The translations under genes were made by a program, and so were the position numbers. Source: Coriobacteriia bacterium (GTDB taxonomy: Bacteria > Actinomycetota > Coriobacteriia > Coriobacteriales > QAMH01). From it: a DNA stretch of 11,330 nucleotides. Positions 1 to 6,628 of this stretch are shown in pieces. Below the pieces are notes generated by a model. That model ran no database searches. It was not told the origin of the DNA and was given only the letters and a program-made list of their open reading frames with translations. Position 1 is the first letter of the stretch, and each line of letters opens with the position of its first letter. The stretch is taken from contig CAAEQF010000155.1 in assembly GCA_900758075.1 (NCBI GenBank), forward strand, positions 1 through 11,330, read 5' to 3'.

Positions 1-1554
1 CAGCCCGAATCCAAATCCGGCCTGTTCCGCGGGCTGACCTCGCGCATCCCGATCATCGGCAGCTCCGACGGGACAGCGTGCGAAGAGCAGGAGCGCCGCG
101 ACGCCGAGCGCCGTGCGGGCATCGAGAGCATTCCGAGCTTTGGGTCCGACGCCGATCCGCGCGTGCCCGTGGCAAGCCCCGACGACTATGCAGGGTTCCA
201 GGCAGAAGCCGAGACGCCGGTGCAGACGGTGGCCAACGTTGCCGAAGAGCCCGCAGCACCCAAGCGCGAGCTCAAGTCCAAGCCCGACCGCCGCAAGCCG
301 ACCGCTCGCCATATCACGCAGGAGTTCCAGCCAACCAAGGCCGCGCCGCGCGATGCGGACGCCACACGTGTGCTCGATGGCATGCGCCAGCAGGCCCCGG
401 TCAGCTCCACGTACGAGGACACGCCGCAGGCAGGCGCAGACTACGCAGATCCGTTTGCACCCAAGACGCAGGCATGGGACGCCCTCGCCACGCAAGATCC
501 CGCCCCGCATCCGTCCCGCTCGGGCCAGATGTCCGCGGTAGGCTCCGCAGGTTATGACGCCTACGCCGCGTCTCCGGTAAACAGCTCCTCGTTCCCCGCG
601 CTCACGGGTTCATTCCCGGCGCTGAGCGGTCAGATGCCCGTCATCGACGACGGCGCGTTCAGCTCGCAGGCATCCTACGACGGCGAGGCAGGCAGCTATC
701 GTGCGGCCGACGGCTACACCCCCTCGAGCGACGACTTTGCCGACAGCTTCCTCGCCCCGGGCACGACGGGCGAGATCAACATCCCCGAGTCGCGCTTCCA
801 CAACGCCATGGACAAGGTCGGCGGCCTGTTCAGCCGCAAGAAGAACAAGAAGGGTTCCAAGCCTGACGAGTTCGGCGAGGGCGATGCCGAAAAGTGGAAC
901 GACGATGACGACTTCGGCTGGAAGGGCGGCGCCTACTACGAAGGCGACGACAACGTGATCGATTTCCCCGAGAGCGGCCAGGCGGAAGGCGGCTACCCCG
1001 AAGGCGAGTACGCGTACGCGCAACGACGCTCCAACTCGCCGGCGTTCGACGCGGCGCGCGCCCGCGCGGCAGAGATCCGCGATTCCGTCATCGCCATGAG
1101 CGAGAGCGAGGACATCGACAAAGAGGTCTGGTTCGTGGCGCTGGGCGCTTCCGGTGCCGGCAACCAGGGCATGAAGAACTTCATGGAGCTGCACGCTTCC
1201 GAGCTGCGCGGCGCCCTGGTCATCAACCTCGAGGCCGTCGGTTCGGGCGAGATCAAGTTTGTCGAGCAGGAGGGCACGGGCAAGTCGCGCCGTGCCGACC
1301 GTCGCCTGCTCGGCCTTGTCAAGAAGGCCGCACGCGAGGTCAACGGCAAGGACATGAAGAGCACGAAGCTCGAGTGGCGCGACACCGACGCAACGCCCGC
1401 CATGCGTTCTGGCATGCGCGCGCTGACTATCATGGGCTTCGATGGGGTCGCCCCCACGGGCTGGCACTGGACCACCGACAGCATGGACATCATCGAGGAG
1501 GACAAGCTCGAGTACACGACCGACGTCGTGCTCGACATCATCGAGAACGCGTAG
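1..1554 (+). CDS. C-terminal part of a large protein with a degenerate M28-peptidase-like domain (5' end outside window)
   Basis: The frame is open from base 1, so the gene begins upstream; 517 codons are visible, ending at TAG 1552-1554. A GTG at 163 is only an internal codon. Visible residues 1-345 are low-complexity and probably disordered: Ala/Pro/Ser/Asp/Glu-rich, with a short imperfect repeat (SFPAL[T/S]G, residues 197-210), a basic patch (FSRKKNKKG) and an acidic stretch (NDDDD). From about residue 345 a folded domain resembles the second half of M28 aminopeptidases: a strand then GASGAGNQG (382-390), INLEAVGSG around E411, a TDATPAM segment, and a terminal WHWTTDSMD with H489 where M28 enzymes carry the last zinc-binding His. 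The usual Glu-Glu of the gaEE-GL-GS motif is replaced by Ala-Ser, and the usual Asp of NLDxVG is Glu. I infer an M28-derived protein whose peptidase domain is split by the linker; activity is doubtful. No membrane segment is visible in this part. Confidence 0.6.
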   Translation, partial: QPESKSGLFRGLTSRIPIIGSSDGTACEEQERRDAERRAGIESIPSFGSDADPRVPVASPDDYAGFQAEAETPVQTVANVAEEPAAPKRELKSKPDRRKPTARHITQEFQPTKAAPRDADATRVLDGMRQQAPVSSTYEDTPQAGADYADPFAPKTQAWDALATQDPAPHPSRSGQMSAVGSAGYDAYAASPVNSSSFPALTGSFPALSGQMPVIDDGAFSSQASYDGEAGSYRAADGYTPSSDDFADSFLAPGTTGEINIPESRFHNAMDKVGGLFSRKKNKKGSKPDEFGEGDAEKWNDDDDFGWKGGAYYEGDDNVIDFPESGQAEGGYPEGEYAYAQRRSNSPAFDAARARAAEIRDSVIAMSESEDIDKEVWFVALGASGAGNQGMKNFMELHASELRGALVINLEAVGSGEIKFVEQEGTGKSRRADRRLLGLVKKAAREVNGKDMKSTKLEWRDTDATPAMRSGMRALTIMGFDGVAPTGWHWTTDSMDIIEEDKLEYTTDVVLDIIENA

Positions 1555-1604
1555 CGCCTTTGGTGCACTGGTTGGCGGCGCTCGAAAGAAAAAACGCTGA
1601 TTTG

Positions 1605-1629
1605 GCGGGTCGGCCCTTTGCCGGCCCGC
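1605..1629 (+). terminator. GC-rich hairpin after the M28-like gene, probable terminator
   Basis: GCGGGTCGG (1605-1613) pairs with CCGGCCCGC (1621-1629) over 9 bp including one G-U pair, and a further C-G closes a 5-nt loop. It is followed by TAAGTTTA, a poor T-tract. It lies 50 nt past the upstream stop codon and 63 nt before purH, as expected for a terminator separating the two. The weak T-tract leaves room for a leader structure instead. I see no convincing promoter between this hairpin and purH. Confidence 0.5.
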
Positions 1630-1692
1630 TAAGTTTATCCATGTGAGAAAATGCAGGCGTATCTAGTTCACGTGGCACGGAAAGGGGCTTCG

Positions 1693-3291
1693 ATGGCAGA
1701 TCAGAAGATCAAACGTGCGATTATCTCGCTTACCGATAAAAGCGGAATCGAGGATTTCGCACGCGCACTCGTCGACGAGTTTGGCGTGGAGATCATCAGC
1801 ACGGGTGGAACGGCTAAGGTGCTCGAGGAGGCTGGCGTTCCCGTCACCCCGATCGAGGACTACACGGGATTCCCCGAGATGATGGACGGGCGCGTGAAAA
1901 CGCTGCATCCCAAGGTCCACGGCGGCTTGCTCGCGCGCCGCGACCTCGAAAGCCACATGAAAGACGCCGCCGACAATGGCATCGGCATGATCGACATGGT
2001 CGTCGTCAACCTGTACGCCTTCGAGGCGACCATCAACAAGCCGGGCGTCGAGTACCAAGACGCGATCGAGCACATCGACATCGGAGGCCCCTCCATGCTC
2101 CGCTCTGCGGCCAAGAACCATGCGTCGGTTACGGTCGTGACCGATCCCGCGAGCTACGACGCGATCCTCGACGAGATGCGTGCCAACGACGGCGCCACGA
2201 CGCTCGAGACACGCAAGAAGCTTGCCCTCGAGGTCTTCCGTACCACGAGCTACTACGACAACGCCATCTACACCTGGATGTACAGCCAGATCGAAGGCGA
2301 CGACGCGCTCGCCGACGACAAGCGCATCATGCTCGAGAAGGGCGCCAACCTGCGCTACGGCGAGAACCCGCATCAGTCCGCCGCGTTCTACCGCCTCAAG
2401 ACGCCGGGCAAACCCGCAGATCCGGCAGATGCGTTCACGCTCGCCAACGCCGTCAAGGTCCAGGGCGAGAAGGACCTGAGCTACAACAACTACCTCGACA
2501 CGGACGCTGCCTGGTCTTCGGTGCGCGAGTTTGGCACCGACAAGCCGGCCTGCGTCATCATCAAGCACCTCACGCCGTGCGGCATCGCTGTCGCGGACAC
2601 GCAGCTCGACGCCTACCAGCGTGCATTCGAGTGCGATTCCGTCAGTGCCTTCGGTGGCGTCATGGCGTTCAACTGCAAGGTCGAGGCGGCGACGGCACGT
2701 CAGGTCGTCGAGGAAAACAAGCAGTTCATCGAGGTCGTCATCGCGCCTGACTACGAGGACGAAGCACTCGAGATCTTCGCGCAGAAGAAGAACGCGCGCA
2801 TTCTCAAGACCGGCGGCATCAACCCCGCGGGCGGCACGTACGACATCCGCAGCATCGAAGGCGGCGTCGTCATCCAGTCCACGGACGCGGTGACCGAAGA
2901 TCCTGCGACCTTCACCGTGCCGACCAAGACGCAGCCGACGGACGAGCAACTCGACGAGCTGCTGTTTGCCTGGCGCTGCTGCAAGTGCATCAAGTCCAAC
3001 GCGATCGTGCTCACGAAGGGGCATGCCACCGTCGGCATCGGCGGCGGCCAGCCCAACCGCGTCAACTCCGCGCGCATCGCGGTCAAGCAGGCGGGCAACA
3101 AGGCCGAGGGCGCGGTCGTGGCAAGCGACGCATTCTTGCCCTTCCCCGATACGCTCGAGGTCATCCGCGATGCCGGCTGCACGGCGCTCATACAGCCCGG
3201 CGGCTCCATCCGCGACGACCTTTCCATCGAATGCGCCGACGAGGCGGGCATCCCGATGGTGTTCACGGCGCATCGTCATTTCCGCCATTAA
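1693..3291 (+). CDS. purH: Bifunctional AICAR formyltransferase / IMP cyclohydrolase (PurH)
   Basis: This cytosolic enzyme catalyses the last two steps of de novo IMP synthesis: formyl transfer from 10-formyl-tetrahydrofolate to AICAR, then ring closure. At 532 residues it has the normal bacterial length. The N-terminal cyclohydrolase half shows STGGTAKVLEEAGV (36-49), GFPEMMDGRVKTLHPKVHGG (59-78) and IDIGGPSMLRSAAKNH (128-143). The transformylase half shows LRYGENPHQ (220-228), the catalytic Lys-His of KHLTPCG (K291, H292), KSNAIV (434-439), VGIGGGQPNRVNSARIA (447-463), ASDAFLPFPDT (477-487) and the typical C-terminal RHFRH. I chose ATG 1693 because GGAAAGGGG (1679-1687) sits 5 nt upstream and the protein then begins like other PurH proteins; the in-frame ATG at 1651 would add 14 unconserved residues. 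No other purine gene adjoins it. A Cys-rich WRCCKCIKSN (427-436) stands where many homologues have KHVKSN. Confidence 0.98.
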   Translation: MADQKIKRAIISLTDKSGIEDFARALVDEFGVEIISTGGTAKVLEEAGVPVTPIEDYTGFPEMMDGRVKTLHPKVHGGLLARRDLESHMKDAADNGIGMIDMVVVNLYAFEATINKPGVEYQDAIEHIDIGGPSMLRSAAKNHASVTVVTDPASYDAILDEMRANDGATTLETRKKLALEVFRTTSYYDNAIYTWMYSQIEGDDALADDKRIMLEKGANLRYGENPHQSAAFYRLKTPGKPADPADAFTLANAVKVQGEKDLSYNNYLDTDAAWSSVREFGTDKPACVIIKHLTPCGIAVADTQLDAYQRAFECDSVSAFGGVMAFNCKVEAATARQVVEENKQFIEVVIAPDYEDEALEIFAQKKNARILKTGGINPAGGTYDIRSIEGGVVIQSTDAVTEDPATFTVPTKTQPTDEQLDELLFAWRCCKCIKSNAIVLTKGHATVGIGGGQPNRVNSARIAVKQAGNKAEGAVVASDAFLPFPDTLEVIRDAGCTALIQPGGSIRDDLSIECADEAGIPMVFTAHRHFRH

Positions 3292-3318
3292 TCTGCGCCG
3301 CATACCCTTTAGCATGTC

Positions 3319-3344
3319 CGGGGCCGCATTTTCGCGCGGCCCCG
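3319..3344 (+). terminator. Hairpin between purH and the next gene, probable terminator or attenuator
   Basis: CGGGGCCGC (3319-3327) and GCGGCCCCG (3336-3344) form a perfect 9-bp stem with an 8-nt loop (ATTTTCGC), followed by CGCTTTAT. It lies 28 nt after the purH stop and only 25 nt before the next start codon. A separate promoter can hardly fit downstream of it, so the hairpin must either be partly read through or overlap the next gene's promoter. It could also act as an RNA-processing site in a purH-downstream transcript. Confidence 0.5.
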
Positions 3345-3369
3345 CGCTTTATGAGGAGACACACGCCCT

Positions 3370-4065
3370 ATGAGCGACACCGAAGACAAGATCCCGTTCA
3401 ACCTGGTAGGCGCACAAGACGACGCCGACCCGGCAAACATCGCGCGCGAGGAGCTCGCCGAGCGCGAGGCGATTTCGCTGGAGGAGTGGTCCAAGCGCAA
3501 CCTGCCCGACCATAAGATCACGTTCCGTTGGCGATACGACAACAAGAAGATCCAGCTGTACGAGCGTCGCCTGCACTCGCTCGCCAGCTTCAACGTCGGG
3601 CCGGCCATCCAGGCGTGGGCCCGCTCGCGTATGGAGTGGATGCGCGACGAGAAGCTGTTCGAGCTGCCAGACGGCGTGCTCGTCTTCTCCATCGACCCCG
3701 AGGCGGACATCGATATCCAGCTTGAGCCGCAGAGCGAGGCCCCGGCGTTCACCATCGACGACCTCGAGTGGGTGGGCGACGAACTCGACGGCAGCGACCT
3801 CGCGGGCAGCGTGTGGGTCGCCCGCGGCAACGAGCTCTCCATCTTTCCGCAGCCCATCCGCCATGCGGCCGACACACTCGTACGCGACCTCGCACAGGCG
3901 TTTGGCCTGCAGATCGTCGACGCGCACCTCACGCCGGCCGACCTCGAAAACGCAGAGATCTTCCACGTGAGCGACGAGTTCGGCATCATCGGCTGCGAGG
4001 ACGAGGGCGGTCCGGTCACCGACAAGATGGTGCAGAGCTTCGACAAGCTGTGGTCGCTCAAGTAG
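3370..4065 (+). CDS. 231-residue protein of unknown function; C-terminal part resembles a class IV aminotransferase fold
   Basis: I do not recognise this as a named family. Start ATG 3370 has a GAGGAG ribosome site at 3353-3358 (11 nt spacing); the protein ends at TAG 4065. It is soluble and acidic, with no signal peptide or membrane segment. Residues 1-45 are charged and probably flexible. Residues 146-228 follow the layout of the large-domain C-terminus of branched-chain/class IV PLP aminotransferases: GSVWVARGNELSIFP (146-160), a helix ADTLVRDLAQAFGLQIVDAH (167-186), LTPADLENAEIFHVSDEFGI (187-206), then GGPVTDKMVQSFDKLW (213-228). In true enzymes these correspond to the xNxFxV segment, the helix after GITR, the dlxxAdEvF strand and the GxGpxT segment. 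No clear catalytic lysine motif is present and the protein is shorter than the usual 280-360 residues. I infer a degenerate or repurposed member; this is a resemblance by eye. Confidence 0.55.
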   Translation: MSDTEDKIPFNLVGAQDDADPANIAREELAEREAISLEEWSKRNLPDHKITFRWRYDNKKIQLYERRLHSLASFNVGPAIQAWARSRMEWMRDEKLFELPDGVLVFSIDPEADIDIQLEPQSEAPAFTIDDLEWVGDELDGSDLAGSVWVARGNELSIFPQPIRHAADTLVRDLAQAFGLQIVDAHLTPADLENAEIFHVSDEFGIIGCEDEGGPVTDKMVQSFDKLWSLK

Positions 4066-4110
4066 CATCGACGCATAGAGAGCGGTAGATGCGATGTGCT
4101 CGGCATGCCC

Positions 4111-4157
4111 GCCAGCTCCGCTGCCGCGCGTGGAGCGCACGGCCGAGCGCAGCTGGC
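4111..4157. repeat. Imperfect 47-nt palindrome in the spacer before the DUF711 gene
   Basis: GCCAGCT (4111-4117) and AGCTGGC (4151-4157) are perfectly complementary. Inside them CGCT (4119-4122) pairs with AGCG (4146-4149) after a C/C mismatch, and GCCG can pair with CGGC after a short bulge. It is 45 nt past the preceding stop and upstream of the likely promoter. No T-tract follows directly; CTTTTT comes 30 nt later at about 4186-4191. It may be a terminator for the upstream gene or a protein-binding site. Confidence 0.4.
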
Positions 4158-4199
4158 AGGTGCCTGGCGTAATCGATGCCGCCTCCTTTTTGGATATCG

Positions 4200-4207
4200 T
4201 ATAGAAT
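4200..4207 (+). promoter_or_regulatory. Probable -10 element for the DUF711 gene
   Basis: TATAGAAT (4200-4207), containing TAGAAT, is an A/T island in a G/C-rich spacer 34 nt before the start codon. This suits an actinobacterial TAnnnT -10 box with a short leader. I find no matching -35 hexamer at 16-18 nt, so a sigma-70-type assignment is tentative. Confidence 0.35.
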
Positions 4208-4240
4208 TCGCATAACGTAGTCGTCAACGAAGGAGCAGCC

Positions 4241-5605
4241 GTGGCGCTTGAACCAGAACACGTTGTAGAGACCATCCAGATGGTGACGCACGATCACCTC
4301 GACATCCGCACGATCACCCTCGGGCTGAACCTGCGCAGCTGCGTTCACGAGGACATCAACGTCATGGCGCAGCGCGTCTACGACCGCCTGACCATGGCGG
4401 CCGAGAGGCTCGTGCCCACGGCAGAGCAGCTCGAGCGCGAATACGGTATCCCGATTATCCACAAGCGAATCGCCGTCACGCCCATCGCAGAGATCTGCGG
4501 CGCGACCAAGGCAGAGGACCTGACGCCCATCGCCATCGCGCTCGATAATGCCTCCAAGGAAGTTGGGGTCAACTTCGTGGGCGGCTTTACCGCGCTCGTC
4601 CAAAAGGGCGCGAGTGATAGCGACCGCCGCCTGATCAACAGCATCCCACACGCGCTTTCCGTCACGGACAACGTCTGCTCGAGCGTCAATGTCGGCTCGA
4701 CGCGCGCCGGCATCAACATGGACGCGGTGCTGCGCATGGCTCAGGTCGTGCGCGAGTGCGCCGAGGTCACGGCGGACCGCGACTCCATTGCATGCGCCAA
4801 GCTCGTCATCTTCTGCAACATGGTGCAGGACAACCCCTTCATGGCGGGTGCGATGCACGGCTCGGGCGAGGCTGACGAGGTCATCAACGTCGGCGTTTCC
4901 GGTCCGGGCGTCGTGCACGCGGTCATCGACAACATGCCCAAGGATGCCTCGATTATGGAAGTCGCCGAGGCCATCAAGGCGACCACCTTCAAGATTACCC
5001 GTGCAGGTGAGCTCATCGCGCGCGAGGCGGCAAAGCGTCTGGGGTACCAAAAAGGCATCCTCGACCTCTCGCTCGCGCCGACTCCCGCCCGCGGCGATTC
5101 CGTGGCGGACATCATCGAGTCCATCGGCGTGGGGCAGGTCGGCGGCCCGGGCACGACGGCAGCGCTCGCGCTGCTCAACGACGCGGTCAAGAAGGGCGGC
5201 GTCATGGCGAGCTCGAGCGTCGGCGGCCTGTCGGGCGCGTTCATCCCGGTCAGCGAGGACGCGGGCATGATCAAGGCGGCTGAAGACGGTACGCTGTGCA
5301 TCGAGAAGCTCGAGGCCATGACGAGCGTGTGCTCGGTCGGTCTAGACATGATCGCGATTCCCGGCGACACGACCGTCGAGGCAATTGCGGGCATCATTGC
5401 CGACGAGTCTGCCATCGGCCTCATCAACAACAAGACGACGGCGGTCCGCGTTATTCCGGCGGTGGGCAAGAAGGCGGGCGACACGCTCGAGTTTGGCGGC
5501 CTGCTGGGCAGCGCGCCCATCATGGCGGTCAACACTCATGCGGGCACGGTCTTCGCGCACCGCGGCGGGCGCTTCCCCGCGCCAATCAATTCGCTCAAGA
5601 ACTAA
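4241..5605 (+). CDS. UPF0210 / DUF711 family protein (PFL-like fold)
   Basis: A 454-residue protein matching the UPF0210 (DUF711, 'PFL family') proteins, normally about 450 residues. Solved members have the barrel fold of pyruvate formate-lyase and anaerobic ribonucleotide reductase but no glycyl-radical motif; their biochemical role is not settled. Conserved-looking stretches are CSSVNVGSTRAGINMDAV (146-163), NMVQDNPFMAGAMHGSGEAD (193-212), DLSLAPTPARGDSVADIIES (275-294), GLDMIAIPGDT (367-377), AIGLINNKTTAVRVIPA (391-407) and the terminal HRGGRFPAPINSLKN (440-454). No typical glycyl-radical C-terminal motif is visible, as expected for the family. The start is GTG 4241, fixed by AAGGAG (4230-4235) with 5-nt spacing. 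In many bacteria the gene follows a small ACT-domain gene (UPF0237); the 175-nt spacer upstream cannot hold one and none occurs in the window. It seems to be transcribed from its own promoter. Confidence 0.93.
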   Translation: MALEPEHVVETIQMVTHDHLDIRTITLGLNLRSCVHEDINVMAQRVYDRLTMAAERLVPTAEQLEREYGIPIIHKRIAVTPIAEICGATKAEDLTPIAIALDNASKEVGVNFVGGFTALVQKGASDSDRRLINSIPHALSVTDNVCSSVNVGSTRAGINMDAVLRMAQVVRECAEVTADRDSIACAKLVIFCNMVQDNPFMAGAMHGSGEADEVINVGVSGPGVVHAVIDNMPKDASIMEVAEAIKATTFKITRAGELIAREAAKRLGYQKGILDLSLAPTPARGDSVADIIESIGVGQVGGPGTTAALALLNDAVKKGGVMASSSVGGLSGAFIPVSEDAGMIKAAEDGTLCIEKLEAMTSVCSVGLDMIAIPGDTTVEAIAGIIADESAIGLINNKTTAVRVIPAVGKKAGDTLEFGGLLGSAPIMAVNTHAGTVFAHRGGRFPAPINSLKN

Positions 5606-5606
5606 T

Positions 5607-5644
5607 CTCGTGCAGGCGTGCCCGCTGCCGTGGGGCCCTGCGAG
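5607..5644 (+). terminator. Interrupted hairpin after the DUF711 gene, possible terminator
   Basis: CTCG (5607-5610) and CAGG (5613-5616) pair with CCTG (5637-5640) and CGAG (5641-5644), leaving a TG bulge. Inside, GCCC can pair with GGGC. It begins 2 nt after the stop codon. Only a short CTTT follows, so intrinsic termination is uncertain. The left arm overlaps the first 22-bp repeat, so the fold may belong to the repeat element. Confidence 0.35.
5609..5630 (+). repeat. 22-bp direct repeat, copy 1
   Basis: These 22 bases, starting CGTGCAGGCG and ending CCGCTGCCG, are identical to 5764-5785. Partial similarity continues downstream of both copies (a GAGGG..GA.....TTC.GGCC pattern), so the identical core is probably the best-kept part of a longer duplicated element. 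Confidence 0.85.
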
Positions 5645-5661
5645 GGAGAAGCTTTCGGGCC

Positions 5662-5723
5662 GAAATCCGTCGCCCTCGCCCCCTCCCGCGGCGAAATCCG
5701 TCACCCTCGGCCCCTCCCGTGGC
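5662..5723 (+). repeat. Two tandem 31-bp repeats
   Basis: Unit 1 (5662-5692) and unit 2 (5693-5723) are directly adjacent and match at 28 of 31 positions. Both start GAAATCCGTC, centre on CCCTC and end CTCCCG[C/T]GGC. The differences are at unit positions 11, 18 and 28. A diverged third unit is at 5818-5847. The spacing is regular, but the units abut with no unique spacers, so this is not a CRISPR array. Confidence 0.85.
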
Positions 5724-5763
5724 ACGCCGGCGCGCAAAGTGCCGCGGAACCGCCCGAGGGCGA

Positions 5764-5785
5764 CGTGCAGGCGTGCCCGCTGCCG
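5764..5785 (+). repeat. 22-bp direct repeat, copy 2
   Basis: Identical to 5609-5630, offset by 155 bp. It is followed, as is copy 1, by a diverged 31-bp-type unit, so the arrangement [22-mer, about 30 nt, 31-mer] occurs twice and the second occurrence is more diverged. Confidence 0.85.
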
Positions 5786-5817
5786 CGAGATCCCACGAGG
5801 GGGACACTTCGGCCCCC

Positions 5818-5847
5818 GGATTCGTCACTCTCGGCGCTTCCCGCGGC
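5818..5847 (+). repeat. Diverged third copy of the 31-bp unit
   Basis: Thirty bases with the same order of blocks as the tandem units at 5662-5723: GATTCGTCAC, a CTCGGC centre and CTTCCCGCGGC at the end, with one base deleted and several substitutions. Confidence 0.6.
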
Positions 5848-5888
5848 CCGCCTGCCCTCATCTCCCCACTCTCTCCATACGCAGCCTC

Positions 5889-5917
5889 TTGATGGTCTCG
5901 CAGCTCAACGCTACAAT
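5889..5917 (+). promoter_or_regulatory. Sigma-70-type promoter for the tetR-activase operon
   Basis: TTGATG (5889-5894) and TACAAT (5912-5917) are separated by exactly 17 nt. Each matches the consensus in at least four of six positions, in a locally A/T-richer stretch. Transcription would start near 5923-5925, giving a leader of about 60 nt that contains the inverted repeat at 5930-5963. This is the strongest promoter I can see in the window. Confidence 0.7.
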
Positions 5918-5929
5918 GCTCTCAAATAA

Positions 5930-5963
5930 TCGACACTACGTTGAAAAATGTTCGTCGTGTCGA
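5930..5963. promoter_or_regulatory. 34-bp inverted repeat, candidate TetR operator
   Basis: TCGACACTACG (5930-5940) and CGTCGTGTCGA (5953-5963) are inverted copies with one mismatch in 11, around a 12-nt A/T-rich spacer. It lies just downstream of the predicted transcription start and 20 nt before the tetR start codon, the usual place for an autoregulatory operator that blocks elongation. As RNA it could also fold into a leader hairpin; the exact dyad and its place beside a TetR gene favour an operator. Confidence 0.6.
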
Positions 5964-5983
5964 AAAGCGAGAGAAAGGGATCT

Positions 5984-6628
5984 ATGGCCACGGCCGTACT
6001 TCGAAAGACAACCCAGAAGGCGCCCGCCGCTGGCAAAGACCGCCGCATCGTGCGCACGAAGCGCGCGTTGCGTCAGGCGCTCATCGAGCTCACCGAAGAA
6101 GGAGGGTTCGACGGCTTCACGGTCAACGACCTGTGCGACCGCGCCGACATCAATCGCGGCACCTTCTACAACCACTATCACGACAAAGACGAGCTGCTGC
6201 GCGCCCTCGAAGACGAGTTCTTCGAGGGCCTCGAGCAGCTCCAGGCCCGCCTGTCGACACTTACGCTGGCGTCCGTCGTCAAAGTGAGCGTCACCAAGGA
6301 GCCGCTTCCGCTGCTCGTCGACCTGTTCGAGTATCTACGCGAGCAGGGTGATTTCCTCCATGCCGTCGCCGGCGCAGGCGGGGACGCGAGCTTTGGGCCG
6401 CGCGTATGCGACATGGTGTGCGCGAACTTCATCCAATCGATCTTGCACGAACGCTACCGCAACAGCGACGACGCGTTCGTGGGCTACTACATCGCGTTCT
6501 ACGCGAACGCCTACATGGGCGTCATCAACCGCTGGATCGAGACCGGCATGAAAGAGAGCTCCGAGCAGATGGCGCGCATCGCGATGCGCCTGCTGTTCAT
6601 CAAGCCCGGCGAGTCAATCAAACTGTAA
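5984..6628 (+). CDS. TetR/AcrR-family transcriptional regulator
   Basis: A 214-residue DNA-binding repressor-type protein. The N-terminal TetR helix-turn-helix is clear: RRIVRTKRALRQALIELTEE (20-39), then FTVNDLCDRADINRGTFYNH (45-64) and YHDKDELL (65-72). The ligand-binding half (about 85-205) has the pattern PLPLLVDLFEYLREQGDFLHAV with a FYANAYMGVINRWIETGM helix near the end, like the C-terminal type common in Firmicutes and Coriobacteria regulators related to DhaS (TetR_C_8-like). The start is ATG 5984, with GAGAAAGGGA (5971-5980) just upstream. The in-frame ATG 5948 lies inside the palindrome at 5930-5963 and lacks a ribosome site. Its gene is 35 nt upstream of the giant activase gene on the same strand, so I infer that it controls itself and that gene; the inducer is unknown. 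Confidence 0.92.
   Translation: MATAVLRKTTQKAPAAGKDRRIVRTKRALRQALIELTEEGGFDGFTVNDLCDRADINRGTFYNHYHDKDELLRALEDEFFEGLEQLQARLSTLTLASVVKVSVTKEPLPLLVDLFEYLREQGDFLHAVAGAGGDASFGPRVCDMVCANFIQSILHERYRNSDDAFVGYYIAFYANAYMGVINRWIETGMKESSEQMARIAMRLLFIKPGESIKL

Larger units (their letters stand above)
5606..5983. other. 378-nt repeat-rich intergenic region between the DUF711 and tetR genes
   Basis: I find no credible gene here: short open frames on both strands are Arg/Pro/Ala-rich, lack ribosome sites and run through repeats. From 5' to 3' it holds a hairpin after the DUF711 stop, the first 22-bp repeat, two tandem 31-bp repeats, a G/C-rich stretch, the second 22-bp repeat, a diverged third 31-bp unit, and from about 5860 a more A/T-rich segment with the tetR promoter and an inverted repeat. 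The change in base composition near 5860 suggests that the repeat block was inserted or expanded between a terminator and a promoter. Confidence 0.6.

Noticed and set aside
1634..1665. TATCTA (1660-1665) or TTTATC (1634-1639) as a purH -10 box
   Set aside because: No -35-like hexamer at suitable spacing for either; not strong enough to call.
1651..1692. Upstream in-frame ATG 1651 as the purH start
   Set aside because: It has no ribosome site at good spacing and adds residues absent from the family; ATG 1693 has a strong site 5 nt upstream.
4181..4235. CTCCTT (4183-4188) could pair with the AAGGAG ribosome site (4230-4235) as a translational switch
   Set aside because: The likely -10 element lies between them, so the first half would not be in the transcript. 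Six base pairs alone are weak evidence.
5662..5723. 31-bp tandem repeats as a CRISPR array
   Set aside because: The units abut directly with no spacers, there are only two or three, and no cas gene is present.
5606..5900. Short open frames in the repeat-rich spacer, e.g. 5595-5861 on the - strand
   Set aside because: Arg/Pro/Gly-rich, no ribosome site, spanning repeats; no evidence of translation.
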